From contig CAZHGD010000255.1 in assembly GCA_964531735.1 (NCBI GenBank), positions 1 through 5,460 of the forward strand: a DNA stretch of 5,460 nucleotides, given 5' to 3'. The stretch's first letter is position 1. Each line of letters opens with the position of its first letter. Below are positions 1 through 5,460 of this stretch, piece by piece. Origin of the DNA: CAZHGD01 sp964531735 (GTDB lineage Bacteria; Armatimonadota; UBA10988). A model generated the notes under the pieces. It was not told the DNA's origin, did no database searches, and was given only the letters and a program-made list of their open reading frames with translations. Made by a program: the position numbers and the translations under genes.

Positions 1-498
1 CCCGAGCCGGTCGAGGCCACGCCGGTGCGCCGCCCGGTACCGCCCGTCCCGCCGCCACCACGCCCGGCCACGCCGGTGGCCCAGGTGCCGCTGCCGCCCG
101 CCGGCGGCGACGCCGACGACCACACGCTGCCACCAGATGAGCCGCTAACGCTCGAAGCGGTGCGCTCGCGCCAGAGCCTGTTCCTGGCGCGCATGCGCGA
201 GGGCTGGATGCCGCTCACCGCACACCTGGTCCATGGCGAGGTGGTGGGCGTCGAGCAGAACACCATTGTCTACGGCTTCCACGGCTGGGAAGCCTCGATG
301 AACTTGTGCCTGATGCCGGAGCGCAAGCGTATCATCGAAGCCGTCTGGCAGCGACTGCTCGGACGACCGGTCGCCTTCCGCGGTGAGTTGGTCAACGAGC
401 GGCCCGACGACGAGCCGGCCGACGCCGTGGAGGACCTGGACCAGGCCGTGGCGCTGGCCAAGTCCACCTTCCCCGAATCGCGCGAGATCGATAGCTGA
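1..498 (+). CDS. dnaX: DNA polymerase III subunit gamma/tau, C-terminal part (5' end outside window)
   Basis: Partial gene: the reading frame is open from base 1 and ends at TGA 496-498, giving 165 residues. Residues 1 to about 48 are a proline-, alanine- and valine-rich linker with little predicted structure. From about residue 49 a folded part begins with LTLEAVRSR, followed by hydrophobic and aromatic segments (IVYGFHGWE, near 89-97) and an acidic tail. The AAA+ clamp-loader ATPase domain would lie upstream and is not visible. The call rests on this architecture (proline-rich linker, then a small C-terminal domain) and on the next two genes, since dnaX-ybaB-recR is a widely conserved order. 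In the family, gamma/tau loads the sliding clamp and tau links polymerase cores to the helicase. There is no strong residue-level motif in the visible part, so the name depends partly on context. Whether a shorter gamma form is made by frameshifting cannot be judged here. Confidence 0.75.
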   Translation, partial: PEPVEATPVRRPVPPVPPPPRPATPVAQVPLPPAGGDADDHTLPPDEPLTLEAVRSRQSLFLARMREGWMPLTAHLVHGEVVGVEQNTIVYGFHGWEASMNLCLMPERKRIIEAVWQRLLGRPVAFRGELVNERPDDEPADAVEDLDQAVALAKSTFPESREIDS

Positions 499-501
499 GC
501 A

Positions 502-518
502 GGCGCCCCAGCGGCGCC
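502..518 (+). repeat. Small GC hairpin between dnaX and ybaB
   Basis: GGCGCC at 502-507 and again at 513-518 form an inverted repeat: a 6-bp perfect stem with a 5-base loop (CCAGC). It fills most of the 36-base gap after the dnaX stop and ends one base before the ybaB ribosome binding site. There is no T-run after it, so it is not a standard intrinsic terminator. It could stabilise the downstream message or affect ybaB translation, but in such GC-rich DNA a 6-bp stem can also arise by chance. Confidence 0.4.
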
Positions 519-519
519 G

Positions 520-527
520 AAGGAGGA
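520..527 (+). promoter_or_regulatory. Strong ribosome binding site of ybaB
   Basis: AAGGAGGA is a near-perfect anti-16S match. The GGAGG core ends 8 bases before the ATG at 535, which favours that start over the second ATG at 538. It is the strongest such site on the + strand of the window. Confidence 0.8.
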
Positions 528-534
528 CACGACC

Positions 535-858
535 ATGATGGGCAACCTGGGCGGGCTGATGCGCCAGATGAGCCAGATGCAGCAGCGCGCCGAGCAGCTC
601 AAAGAGGAACTGGCGGCCAAGCGCGTCGCGGCGTCGGCCGGCGGCCTGGTCGACTGCGTCGTCGATGGCACGGGTAAGCTGGTGTCGATCCGCCTCGACG
701 GCAGCAAGCTCGGGCTCGACGAGGAGACCACCGAGGTTCTGCAGGACGCGATTGAGGCGGCGCTCAAGGAAGCGGCCCAGCAGGCCGAGTCCGAAGCGCA
801 GGCCATGTTCAGCCAGTTGACCGGTGGGCTGAAGCTGCCGCCGGGCCTGGGGCTCTGA
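535..858 (+). CDS. ybaB: YbaB/EbfC family nucleoid-associated DNA-binding protein
   Basis: The 107-residue product has the usual length and layout of the YbaB/EbfC family. A methionine- and glutamine-rich N-terminal helix (residues 1-31, with LMRQMSQMQQRAEQ) is followed by the beta-sheet region (about 33-56, with the typical G(x)V/L...DGTGKLVSIRLD pattern), then a C-terminal helix (about 63-96) and a short glycine-leucine tail. Family members form dimers that bind DNA and coat the nucleoid; their genes nearly always sit between dnaX and recR, as here. The start is set by the strong ribosome binding site; an alternative ATG three bases on would remove only one residue. The TGA stop shares its last base with the recR start, so the two are probably translationally coupled. 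Nothing looks damaged. Confidence 0.95.
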   Translation: MMGNLGGLMRQMSQMQQRAEQLKEELAAKRVAASAGGLVDCVVDGTGKLVSIRLDGSKLGLDEETTEVLQDAIEAALKEAAQQAESEAQAMFSQLTGGLKLPPGLGL

Positions 859-1457
859 TGACCGGCTTCCCGCGCTCGGTGGCGCGGTTGGTCGACGCGG
901 TGGAGCAGTTGCCCGGCGTCGGGCCGAAGTCGGCCCAGCGCTTGGCGCTCTGGCTGCTGCGCGAGCCGCAGGAGCGCATGGCCAGCCTGGCCCAGGCACT
1001 GCTGGAGGCGATCGACAACGTCCGCCTCTGCCCGGTCTGCGGCTACTTCGCCGAAGGCGAGCGCTGCAGTCTGTGCAATGATCCGCGGCGCCGCGACGAG
1101 GTCATCTGCGTGGTCGCCGACGCGCGCGACCTGATGGCGATCGAGGGCACGGGCTGGTTCGACGGGCGCTACCATCTGCTCGGTGGCCTGCTCTCGCCGA
1201 TGGACGGCATCGGGCCCGATGACCTCGCCATCGGGCCGCTCTTGACACGGCTGGACGGTGCTACAATAGACGAGGTCATCCTCGCCTTGAGCCCTACGCC
1301 CGAGGGTGACACGACGGCCAGCTATCTGGCACGTCTGCTGCGATCGCGCGGTGTGCGGGTGACGCGACCGGCGCTGGGTCTCCCGGTCGGTGGCGACTTG
1401 ACCTACGCCGATCAGGTGACCATCGAGCAGGCGCTGGCCGGTCGACGCGAGCTGTAA
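858..1457 (+). CDS. recR: Recombination mediator protein RecR
   Basis: A full-length 199-residue RecR. Domains in order: helix-hairpin-helix DNA-binding motif (LPGVGPKSAQRLA, residues 18-30); four-cysteine zinc finger (C58, C61, C70, C73); TOPRIM domain from about residue 81 to 165; and the conserved C-terminal stretch GLPVGGDLTYAD (174-185) ending in AGRREL. RecR works with RecO, and in some pathways RecF, to load RecA on SSB-coated single-stranded DNA at gaps and stalled forks. Two TOPRIM positions differ from the E. coli protein as I recall it: alanine 87 in VVADARD where E. coli has glutamate, and serine 145 in ALSPTPEGD where asparagine is common. B. subtilis also lacks that glutamate, so function is probably intact. 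The ATG overlaps the ybaB stop (TGATG) and has no clear ribosome binding site, which suggests translation by coupling. The 3' part contains a promoter-like element. Confidence 0.97.
   Translation: MTGFPRSVARLVDAVEQLPGVGPKSAQRLALWLLREPQERMASLAQALLEAIDNVRLCPVCGYFAEGERCSLCNDPRRRDEVICVVADARDLMAIEGTGWFDGRYHLLGGLLSPMDGIGPDDLAIGPLLTRLDGATIDEVILALSPTPEGDTTASYLARLLRSRGVRVTRPALGLPVGGDLTYADQVTIEQALAGRREL
1242..1267 (+). promoter_or_regulatory. Candidate sigma-70-type promoter inside recR, reading toward pdxS
   Basis: A perfect -35 consensus TTGACA (1242-1247) is followed after 14 bases by TACAAT (1262-1267), one base off TATAAT. TG at 1259-1260 makes an extended -10 (TGCTACAAT). Transcription would start near 1274, about 200 bases before pdxS. 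The two boxes fall on recR codons TTG-ACA and ACA-ATA, all A/T-richer than the C/G-ending codons this gene mostly uses, which argues for selection on the DNA. The weakness is the 14-base spacer; 16-18 is usual, although an extended -10 can partly compensate. Confidence 0.5.
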
Positions 1458-1458
1458 C

Positions 1459-1464
1459 AAGGAG
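1459..1464 (+). promoter_or_regulatory. Ribosome binding site of pdxS, supporting a GTG start
   Basis: AAGGAG lies two bases after the recR stop and ends 6 bases before GTG 1471. No ATG in this frame lies close to it, so it decides the GTG as the pdxS start. Confidence 0.8.
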
Positions 1465-1470
1465 ACGACG

Positions 1471-2370
1471 GTGGACGAGAGCCGCAACGGGCACGTTTAC
1501 GATTGGCGCGAGAAGGTCGGCCTGGCGCAGATGCTGCGCGGCGGCGTGATCATGGATGTGGTCACGGCCGAGCACGCCAAGATCGCCGAGGACGCCGGCG
1601 CCTGCGCCGTCATGGCGCTCGAGCGGGTTCCGGCGGACATCCGCGCGCATGGCGGCGTGGCCCGCATGAGCGACCCCGACATGATCCAGGCGATCATCGA
1701 GGCGGTCAGCATTCCGGTCATGGCCAAGTGCCGGATCGGCCATTTCGCCGAGGCCCAGATCCTGCAGGAGCTCGGGGTCGACTTCATCGATGAGAGCGAA
1801 GTGCTGACGCCGGCCGACGAGATGTACCACGTCAACAAGCACGCCTTCAAGGTGCCGTTCGTCTGTGGCTGCCGCGACCTGGGCGAAGCCCTCCGCCGCA
1901 TCGGCGAAGGCGCCGCGATGATCCGCACCAAAGGCGAGGCCGGCAGCGGCAACGTGGTCGAAGCCGTGCGCCACATGCGCACGGTCATGGACGGCATCCG
2001 CCGGTTGACCACGCTGGCGCCGGAGCAGTTGATGACCGAGGCCAAGAACCTCGGCGCGCCGTACGAGATCATCAAAGAGATCGCCGCCACGGGCAAACTG
2101 CCGGTGCCGAACTTCTCGGCCGGTGGCATCGCCACGCCGGCCGACGCCTCGCTGATGCGCCAACTCGGCGCCGAGGCCGTGTTCGTCGGTTCGGGCATCT
2201 TCAAGTCGGGTGACCCGGCCAGTCGCGCCAAGGCGATTGTCGAGGCCTGCACCTACTATGACGATGCGAAGAAGGTGCTCGAAGTGAGCCGCAGCCTCGG
2301 TGAGGCGATGGTCGGCATCAACATCAGCGACATCCCGGAGGGCGAGCGGCTGGCCACGCGAGGGTGGTAG
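1471..2370 (+). CDS. pdxS: Pyridoxal 5'-phosphate synthase subunit PdxS
   Basis: A complete 299-residue PdxS (a (beta/alpha)8-barrel). It makes pyridoxal 5'-phosphate (active vitamin B6) from ribose 5-phosphate, glyceraldehyde 3-phosphate and ammonia supplied by PdxT, in the DXP-independent pathway; the family forms a dodecamer decorated with PdxT. Conserved parts seen: GGVIMDV (24-30), ALERVPADIRA (49-59), VMAKCRIGHF (83-92), DFIDESEVLTPADE (104-117), IRTKGEAGSG (151-160), FSAGGIATPADA (215-226), FVGSGIFKSGDP (238-249) and a C-terminal ATRGW. Catalytic residues by alignment with B. subtilis D24, K81 and K149 are D29, K86 and K154, a constant offset of five from a slightly longer N-terminus. 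Translation starts at GTG, 13 bases after recR. The partner pdxT is the third gene downstream instead of directly adjacent. Confidence 0.98.
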   Translation: MDESRNGHVYDWREKVGLAQMLRGGVIMDVVTAEHAKIAEDAGACAVMALERVPADIRAHGGVARMSDPDMIQAIIEAVSIPVMAKCRIGHFAEAQILQELGVDFIDESEVLTPADEMYHVNKHAFKVPFVCGCRDLGEALRRIGEGAAMIRTKGEAGSGNVVEAVRHMRTVMDGIRRLTTLAPEQLMTEAKNLGAPYEIIKEIAATGKLPVPNFSAGGIATPADASLMRQLGAEAVFVGSGIFKSGDPASRAKAIVEACTYYDDAKKVLEVSRSLGEAMVGINISDIPEGERLATRGW

Positions 2371-2374
2371 CGCG

Positions 2375-2734
2375 ATGACGCTGAAGTGGCGGCTTCCAGA
2401 CAGAACGCCATGGTGGCTCTGGTGGGTCGGCGGCTTGGTGTTGGTGGTCATGTTCTGGGGCCAACCGCGCGCATTCGCCGACCTGGTCGGCTATGGCGTG
2501 GCGCTCTATCTCCTGGCCAACGTGTTCTCACGCTACTCCCCTGATGAGATCCGTCGTTGGATCGACAACATGCGCATCAAGGGGCCCGGAGGAACCGAGG
2601 TCTACAGCCCCAAGGACGAGGAGCACGACACCAGCGAGGCTTTGGCGGCGATTGCGGCTGCCGAAGCCTCGGCACAGCAGGCGCGCCTGACGGGCCAAGA
2701 GGAACCGCCTGAGACCATATCGGGGACGAGGTGA
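2375..2734 (+). CDS. Small two-helix membrane protein of unknown function
   Basis: I do not recognise this 119-residue protein. The N-terminus is tryptophan-rich (W5, W13, W14, W16, W17, W28). Two hydrophobic segments, about residues 13-29 and 36-51, look like membrane helices joined by a very short turn, a hairpin arrangement. A basic/acidic stretch follows (YSPDEIRRWIDNMRIKG, 54-70), then an acidic patch (DEEHD, 81-85), an alanine-rich helix (about 87-104) and a polar tail. With positive charges before the first helix and after the second, both termini are probably cytoplasmic (inference). ATG 2375 was chosen because it lies 4 bases after the pdxS stop and the upstream part of the open frame only shadows pdxS. 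There is no clear ribosome binding site other than the G-rich end of pdxS (GAGGGTGG). The stop overlaps the next gene's likely GTG by four bases. The position inside a pdxS-pdxT group gives no firm functional hint. Confidence 0.8.
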   Translation: MTLKWRLPDRTPWWLWWVGGLVLVVMFWGQPRAFADLVGYGVALYLLANVFSRYSPDEIRRWIDNMRIKGPGGTEVYSPKDEEHDTSEALAAIAAAEASAQQARLTGQEEPPETISGTR

Positions 2735-3051
2735 CGACGATGACGGTGAACGAGGATCCGCGAGGGGCCGTGGAGCGGTCCTACAGGGAGCTGCGGGACG
2801 CGCTTCGCGAGTTGGCGGCGCTCCACGGTGTCGACGTGCAGAGCGACTATCGGGCGATGTACGAACTCACCCGCCGCGGTGAGGTGACGGCCGAGCTGTT
2901 CGAAGCCTATGAGCGGCTGCGCCTGGTCTACGCCGCCATCACCGGCCTCAGCGCGGCGCCGGCACCCGAGGCGGCCGATGCGTTCGTCGCAGCCGTCCAG
3001 AAAACCAGCCACGTTCTCAGCCGCTTGGCTGACCGTCGAAGGGCTGCCTAG
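2731..3051 (+). CDS. Small helical soluble protein of unknown function
   Basis: I do not recognise this 106-residue protein. It has no membrane segment or signal peptide. It appears mostly alpha-helical: an amphipathic helix at about 12-32 (VERSYRELRDALRELAAL), a charged helical middle (about 40-72, with YELTRRGEVTAELFEAYERLR), an alanine/proline linker (75-82) and a last helix (83-104) ending in a basic RRR. GTG 2731 gives a four-base GTGA overlap with the preceding gene, typical of translational coupling. An ATG at 2740, three codons further, is preceded by GAGG (2728-2731) at an 8-base spacing and is an equally good start, giving 103 residues. It lies 7 bases before pdxT. A regulatory or adaptor protein is possible, but nothing in the sequence shows it. 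Confidence 0.75.
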   Translation: MTTMTVNEDPRGAVERSYRELRDALRELAALHGVDVQSDYRAMYELTRRGEVTAELFEAYERLRLVYAAITGLSAAPAPEAADAFVAAVQKTSHVLSRLADRRRAA

Positions 3052-3058
3052 CTCCACC

Positions 3059-3634
3059 ATGACCATCGGCGTCCTCGCCCTGCAAGGCGACTTCAAAGAA
3101 CACCTCGACATGCTCACGGCGCTCGGCGTCGATGCGCGCAACGTGCGCACCGCCGAGGAAGTGGCGGCGTGCGACGGGCTGGTCATGCCGGGGGGCGAGA
3201 GCACGACCATCGGCAAGCTGCTGCAGCGGTTCGCGGTGGCCCCGGCCATCGGCGCGCTGCACGCCGCGGGCAAGCCTATCTACGGCACCTGCGCCGGCGC
3301 CATTCTGCTGTCCACCAACGTCGTGGAGCAGAACGTACACAACCTGGGCCTGCTCGACGCGACCATCAGCCGCAATGCCTACGGCCGTCAGATCGACAGC
3401 TTCGAAGCCGATCTGACGGTCACCGGGCTGAATGGCGAGCCGTTCCGCGCGGTGTTCATCCGCGCGCCGCGGTTCCGCTGCGTCGGCACCGGCGTCGAGG
3501 TCCTGGCGGCCATTGGTGATGAACCGGTGTTCGTGCGGCAAGGCAATCTGCTCGCTTCGACCTTCCACCCCGAGCTGACCGACGACGGCCGCATCCACCA
3601 GATGGTGGTCGACCTGGCCCGCGCGGCGCGCTGA
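3059..3634 (+). CDS. pdxT: Pyridoxal 5'-phosphate synthase glutaminase subunit PdxT
   Basis: A complete 191-residue class I glutamine amidotransferase of the PdxT/SNO family, which hydrolyses glutamine and channels ammonia into PdxS. Conserved features: IGVLALQGDFKEH at the N-terminus (3-15), the PGGEST loop (44-49), the nucleophile elbow YGTCAGAI with C78 (75-82), RNAYGRQ (105-111), FIRAPR (133-138) and the FHPELTDD block with H170 and E172. The catalytic triad is therefore C78, H170 and E172. ATG 3059 is chosen because IGVLALQGD is the standard start of the family; the frame stays open upstream but there overlaps the previous gene. No good ribosome binding site is near: AAGGG at 3039-3043 is 15 bases away. 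Expression may depend on coupling to the upstream gene. The stop faces the pstA stop with three bases between. Confidence 0.97.
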   Translation: MTIGVLALQGDFKEHLDMLTALGVDARNVRTAEEVAACDGLVMPGGESTTIGKLLQRFAVAPAIGALHAAGKPIYGTCAGAILLSTNVVEQNVHNLGLLDATISRNAYGRQIDSFEADLTVTGLNGEPFRAVFIRAPRFRCVGTGVEVLAAIGDEPVFVRQGNLLASTFHPELTDDGRIHQMVVDLARAAR

Positions 3635-3649
3635 GCCTTACCAGCGCGC
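3626..3649. terminator. GC hairpin shared by the convergent ends of pdxT and pstA (possible bidirectional terminator)
   Basis: GCGCGCTG (3626-3633) is perfectly complementary to CAGCGCGC (3642-3649), an 8-bp stem with an 8-base loop. The pdxT stop (3632-3634) spans the stem edge and the pstA stop (3638-3640 on the other strand) lies in the loop. It is symmetric and would fold in both transcripts. Neither side has a T-run, so if it terminates it is not a classic intrinsic site; it may instead protect 3' ends or assist another termination mode. Confidence 0.4.
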
Positions 3650-4528
3650 GTTGCGCTCGGAACGGTAGCGCAGCCAGATGGCGGTGCTGTTCATCAGCAG
3701 CAGCACCACTAGCAGGACCACGATGGCGGCCGCAGCCAGGTTCTGGAACTCCTTCTGCGGTCGCGCGGCCCAGTTGTAGATCTGGATGGGCAGGGCACTG
3801 AACTCGTCGGTCAGCTTCGCCGGCACGAAGCGCACGTAGGTCAGCGCGCCCATCATGATCAGCGGGCCGGTCTCGCCGATGGCGCGCGACATGGCCAGGA
3901 TGACGCTGGTCACGATGCCCGGCACCGCGGCCGGCAACACGTGATGGTAGATGGTCTGCCAGCGCGTGGCACCGAGCGCGTAGGCCGCTTGCCGTAGCGA
4001 GGTGGGCACGGCGCGGATCGCCTCGCGCGACGCAATGATCACCACCGGCAGCACCAACAGGGCCAACGTCAGCCCGCCGGCGAGCACACTGCGGCCCATC
4101 TGCAAGCCGCGCACGAACAGCGCCAGACCCAACATGCCGAAGACGATGGACGGCACTCCGGCCAGGTTGGCGATGTTGATCTCGACAATGGTGCTCAGAC
4201 GGCCTTTGGGCGCGTACTCCTCCAGGTAGACCGCCGCCGCCACGCCGAGGGGTACCACCACCGCGGCCGTCAGCGCCATGATCCAGGCCGTGCCGAACAG
4301 GGCCGACTTGATGCCGGCCTCGGCCGGGCGGCTCGACGGGTAGCTGGTCAGCAGGCTCCAGCGCAGGTGCGGCCACCCTTGCCAGAGTACCGAGACCAGC
4401 AGCACCACCAGGAGCAGCAGCGCGACCGCGATCATGCCGGCACACAGCCATCCGAAAGCCACCTCGGCCCGCCGACGCCGGCGCACCAGCGCGCCCTCGG
4501 GCCACAGACTCGCCGCGGTCTCGGTCAT
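3638..4528 (-). CDS. pstA: Phosphate ABC transporter permease subunit PstA
   Basis: A complete 296-residue inner-membrane permease. PstA and PstC form the channel of the high-affinity phosphate importer, with PstS as binding protein and PstB as ATPase. About six hydrophobic segments are visible (roughly 23-48, 72-102, 118-140, 147-168, 203-231 and 264-286). Signatures include AGVPSIVFGMLGLALFV (123-139), the EAA-type cytoplasmic loop that contacts the ATPase (EAIRAVPTSLRQAAYALGATRW, 169-190, running on to LPAAVPGI) and SRAIGETGPLIMMGA (214-228), where GETGPL distinguishes PstA from PstC. The basic N-terminal VRRRRRAE (15-22) fits a cytoplasmic start. The ATG overlaps the pstC stop by four bases (ATGA), and GAGGAG at 4534-4539 (on the - strand), inside the pstC end, is 5 bases upstream. 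No pstB follows: the next gene is the convergent pdxT. Confidence 0.96.
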   Translation of the reverse strand: MTETAASLWPEGALVRRRRRAEVAFGWLCAGMIAVALLLLVVLLVSVLWQGWPHLRWSLLTSYPSSRPAEAGIKSALFGTAWIMALTAAVVVPLGVAAAVYLEEYAPKGRLSTIVEINIANLAGVPSIVFGMLGLALFVRGLQMGRSVLAGGLTLALLVLPVVIIASREAIRAVPTSLRQAAYALGATRWQTIYHHVLPAAVPGIVTSVILAMSRAIGETGPLIMMGALTYVRFVPAKLTDEFSALPIQIYNWAARPQKEFQNLAAAAIVVLLVVLLLMNSTAIWLRYRSERNARW

Positions 4529-5436
4529 TCGTACTCCTCGCGGAACCGCTTCAAAATGAGGTGCGCGGCGACGTTCAGCCCCAGGGTGATGACGAACAGC
4601 AGCGCGCCGACGGCGAACAGGGTCAGGTAGCCGACCGAGCCGGCGGGCGTATCGCCCATGCTGACCTGCACCATGTAGGCCGTCATGGTCTGGATGCTGG
4701 TCAGCGGATTGAGCGTCAGTTTGGGCGTGGAGCCGGCAGCCAGCGTCACCGCCATGGTCTCGCCGATGGCGCGAGACAGAGCCAGGACGAACGACGCCAC
4801 CACCCCCGACAGGGCAGCCGGCAGCACGACCCGCGTCGACACCTCCATCCGGGTGGCGCCGACAGCGTAAGCCCCCAGCCGAATGCCGGCCGGCACCGCA
4901 TGGAAGGCATCGTCGCAGAGCGAGGCGACGGTCGGCAGCACCATGATGCCGACCACCACCGCGGCGCTGGCGGCGTTGAACATGTCGGTCTGCGGCAGGA
5001 TCGCCCGCAGTGCCGGGGTCACCGTGGCCACCGCGAAGTAGCCATAGACGACGGTCGGGATGCCGGCCAGGACCTCGATCGCCGGCTTGAGCAGGTCGCG
5101 GACCCGGCTCGTGGCGTATTCACTGAGGTAGATCGCGCTGCCGATGCCGAACGGCACGGCGATCACACACGACAGCACCACCACCAGCGCCGTGCCCGTC
5201 AGCAGCGGCAGCACGCCGAAGGCCGGCGGCTCGTACAGCGGCGCCCAGCGCGTGCCGAGCAAGAACTCGCGGACCGAGACGCTGTGGCAGAACAGCACGG
5301 TCTCGCGGGCCAGCACCACCACGATGCCCACTGTGACCACGACCGAGAACAGCGCACTGGCCGCCAACCCGCCACCGATCACGCGCTCAGTGAGCCGCAT
5401 CGACCTGGGCCTGGCCATGGGGTCGCTCTGGACCAT
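4525..5436 (-). CDS. pstC: Phosphate ABC transporter permease subunit PstC
   Basis: A complete 303-residue permease, partner of PstA. About six membrane segments are seen (roughly 20-43, 75-103, 119-145, 154-175, 208-232 and 268-296). A periplasmic segment, FLLGTRWAPLYEPPAFGVLPLLTGT (58-82; core WAPLYEPPAFGVLP), is typical of PstC. Other signatures are EVLAGIPTVVYGYFA (121-135), the EAA-type loop (AFHAVPAGIRLGAYAVGATR, 177-196) and SRAIGETMAVTLAAG (221-235), where GETMAV identifies PstC. ATG 5436 is preferred over the in-frame ATG at 5418 because a strong ribosome binding site precedes it. pstC leads this two-gene unit within the window; pstS, usually the gene before it, would lie past the right edge. 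No promoter or Pho-type operator is visible in the 24 bases available upstream. Confidence 0.96.
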   Translation of the reverse strand: MVQSDPMARPRSMRLTERVIGGGLAASALFSVVVTVGIVVVLARETVLFCHSVSVREFLLGTRWAPLYEPPAFGVLPLLTGTALVVVLSCVIAVPFGIGSAIYLSEYATSRVRDLLKPAIEVLAGIPTVVYGYFAVATVTPALRAILPQTDMFNAASAAVVVGIMVLPTVASLCDDAFHAVPAGIRLGAYAVGATRMEVSTRVVLPAALSGVVASFVLALSRAIGETMAVTLAAGSTPKLTLNPLTSIQTMTAYMVQVSMGDTPAGSVGYLTLFAVGALLFVITLGLNVAAHLILKRFREEYE

Positions 5437-5443
5437 CGGCTTA

Positions 5444-5450
5444 TCCTCCC
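5444..5450 (-). promoter_or_regulatory. Ribosome binding site of pstC
   Basis: On the - strand this reads GGGAGGA and ends 7 bases before the ATG at 5436. This decides the pstC start in favour of that codon and shows that the gene is translated independently, unlike pstA, which overlaps pstC. Confidence 0.75.
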
Positions 5451-5460
5451 GACACGCCCG

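Noticed and set aside
25..60. GTG at 25 as a true gene start
   Set aside because: The frame is open from base 1 with the same proline-rich composition before the GTG, and no ribosome binding site is present, so this is the interior of a longer dnaX.
270..1487. Long open frame on the - strand (405 codons) opposite dnaX, ybaB and recR
   Set aside because: It is antisense to three well-identified genes, and its product is a low-complexity Arg/Ala/Ser/Gln-rich sequence with no recognisable motif. Long antisense frames are expected in GC-rich DNA.
1503..1793. 96-codon + strand frame inside pdxS
   Set aside because: It is an out-of-frame shadow of pdxS with an Arg/Gly-rich product and no start signal.
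1294..2451. Long open frame on the - strand (385 codons) opposite pdxS
   Set aside because: It mirrors pdxS codons and gives a His/Asp/Arg/Ala-rich product without domain features; pdxS on the + strand is certain.
2716..2721. CATATC as a possible -10 box before the second small gene
   Set aside because: There is no -35-like sequence at the right distance upstream, and the tight gene overlap already explains expression.
3456..4505. 349-codon open frame on the - strand overlapping pstA in another frame and running into pdxT
   Set aside because: It shares its DNA with pstA, which is clearly the real frame. The product is Arg/Gly/Ala-rich with no membrane pattern or motif.

Overview
The window is dense, GC-rich bacterial chromosome with almost no intergenic space. 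It holds nine protein genes: seven on the + strand (positions 1-3634) and two on the - strand (3638-5436), meeting tail to tail with 3 bases between the stop codons. Likely source: a high-GC free-living bacterium. The proline-rich DnaX tail, the DnaX-YbaB-RecR order and the general look of PdxS, PdxT and RecR suggest Chloroflexota, but this is an impression from sequence alone and held at low confidence. No mobile element, CRISPR array, tRNA, rRNA or sign of recent transfer was seen.

Plus strand, 1-1457: the 3' end of dnaX (DNA polymerase III gamma/tau subunit), then the YbaB/EbfC nucleoid-associated protein gene, then recR. This is a widely conserved replication/recombination-repair cluster. 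ybaB has a strong ribosome binding site preceded by a small GC hairpin. recR starts inside the ybaB stop codon (TGATG).

Plus strand, 1471-3634: pdxS, two small unrecognised genes (a 119-residue two-helix membrane protein and a 106-residue helical soluble protein) and pdxT. PdxS and PdxT together form the DXP-independent pyridoxal 5'-phosphate synthase; both keep their catalytic residues. Short gaps and overlaps (13, 4, -4 and 7 bases) suggest co-transcription with the dnaX group. A promoter-like element inside recR (1242-1267), built from codons that are unusual in this GC-rich gene, may also let the vitamin B6 part be transcribed on its own.

Minus strand, 5436-3638: pstC and pstA, the two permease subunits of the high-affinity phosphate ABC transporter, overlapping by 4 bases (ATGA). 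pstS may lie beyond the right edge. The ATPase gene pstB does not follow pstA, because the convergent pdxT is there. An 8-bp GC hairpin covers the facing ends of pdxT and pstA.

I found no convincing new multi-gene system. The points most worth checking are the internal recR promoter, the two unknown genes between pdxS and pdxT, the missing downstream pstB, and the shared hairpin at the convergent junction.
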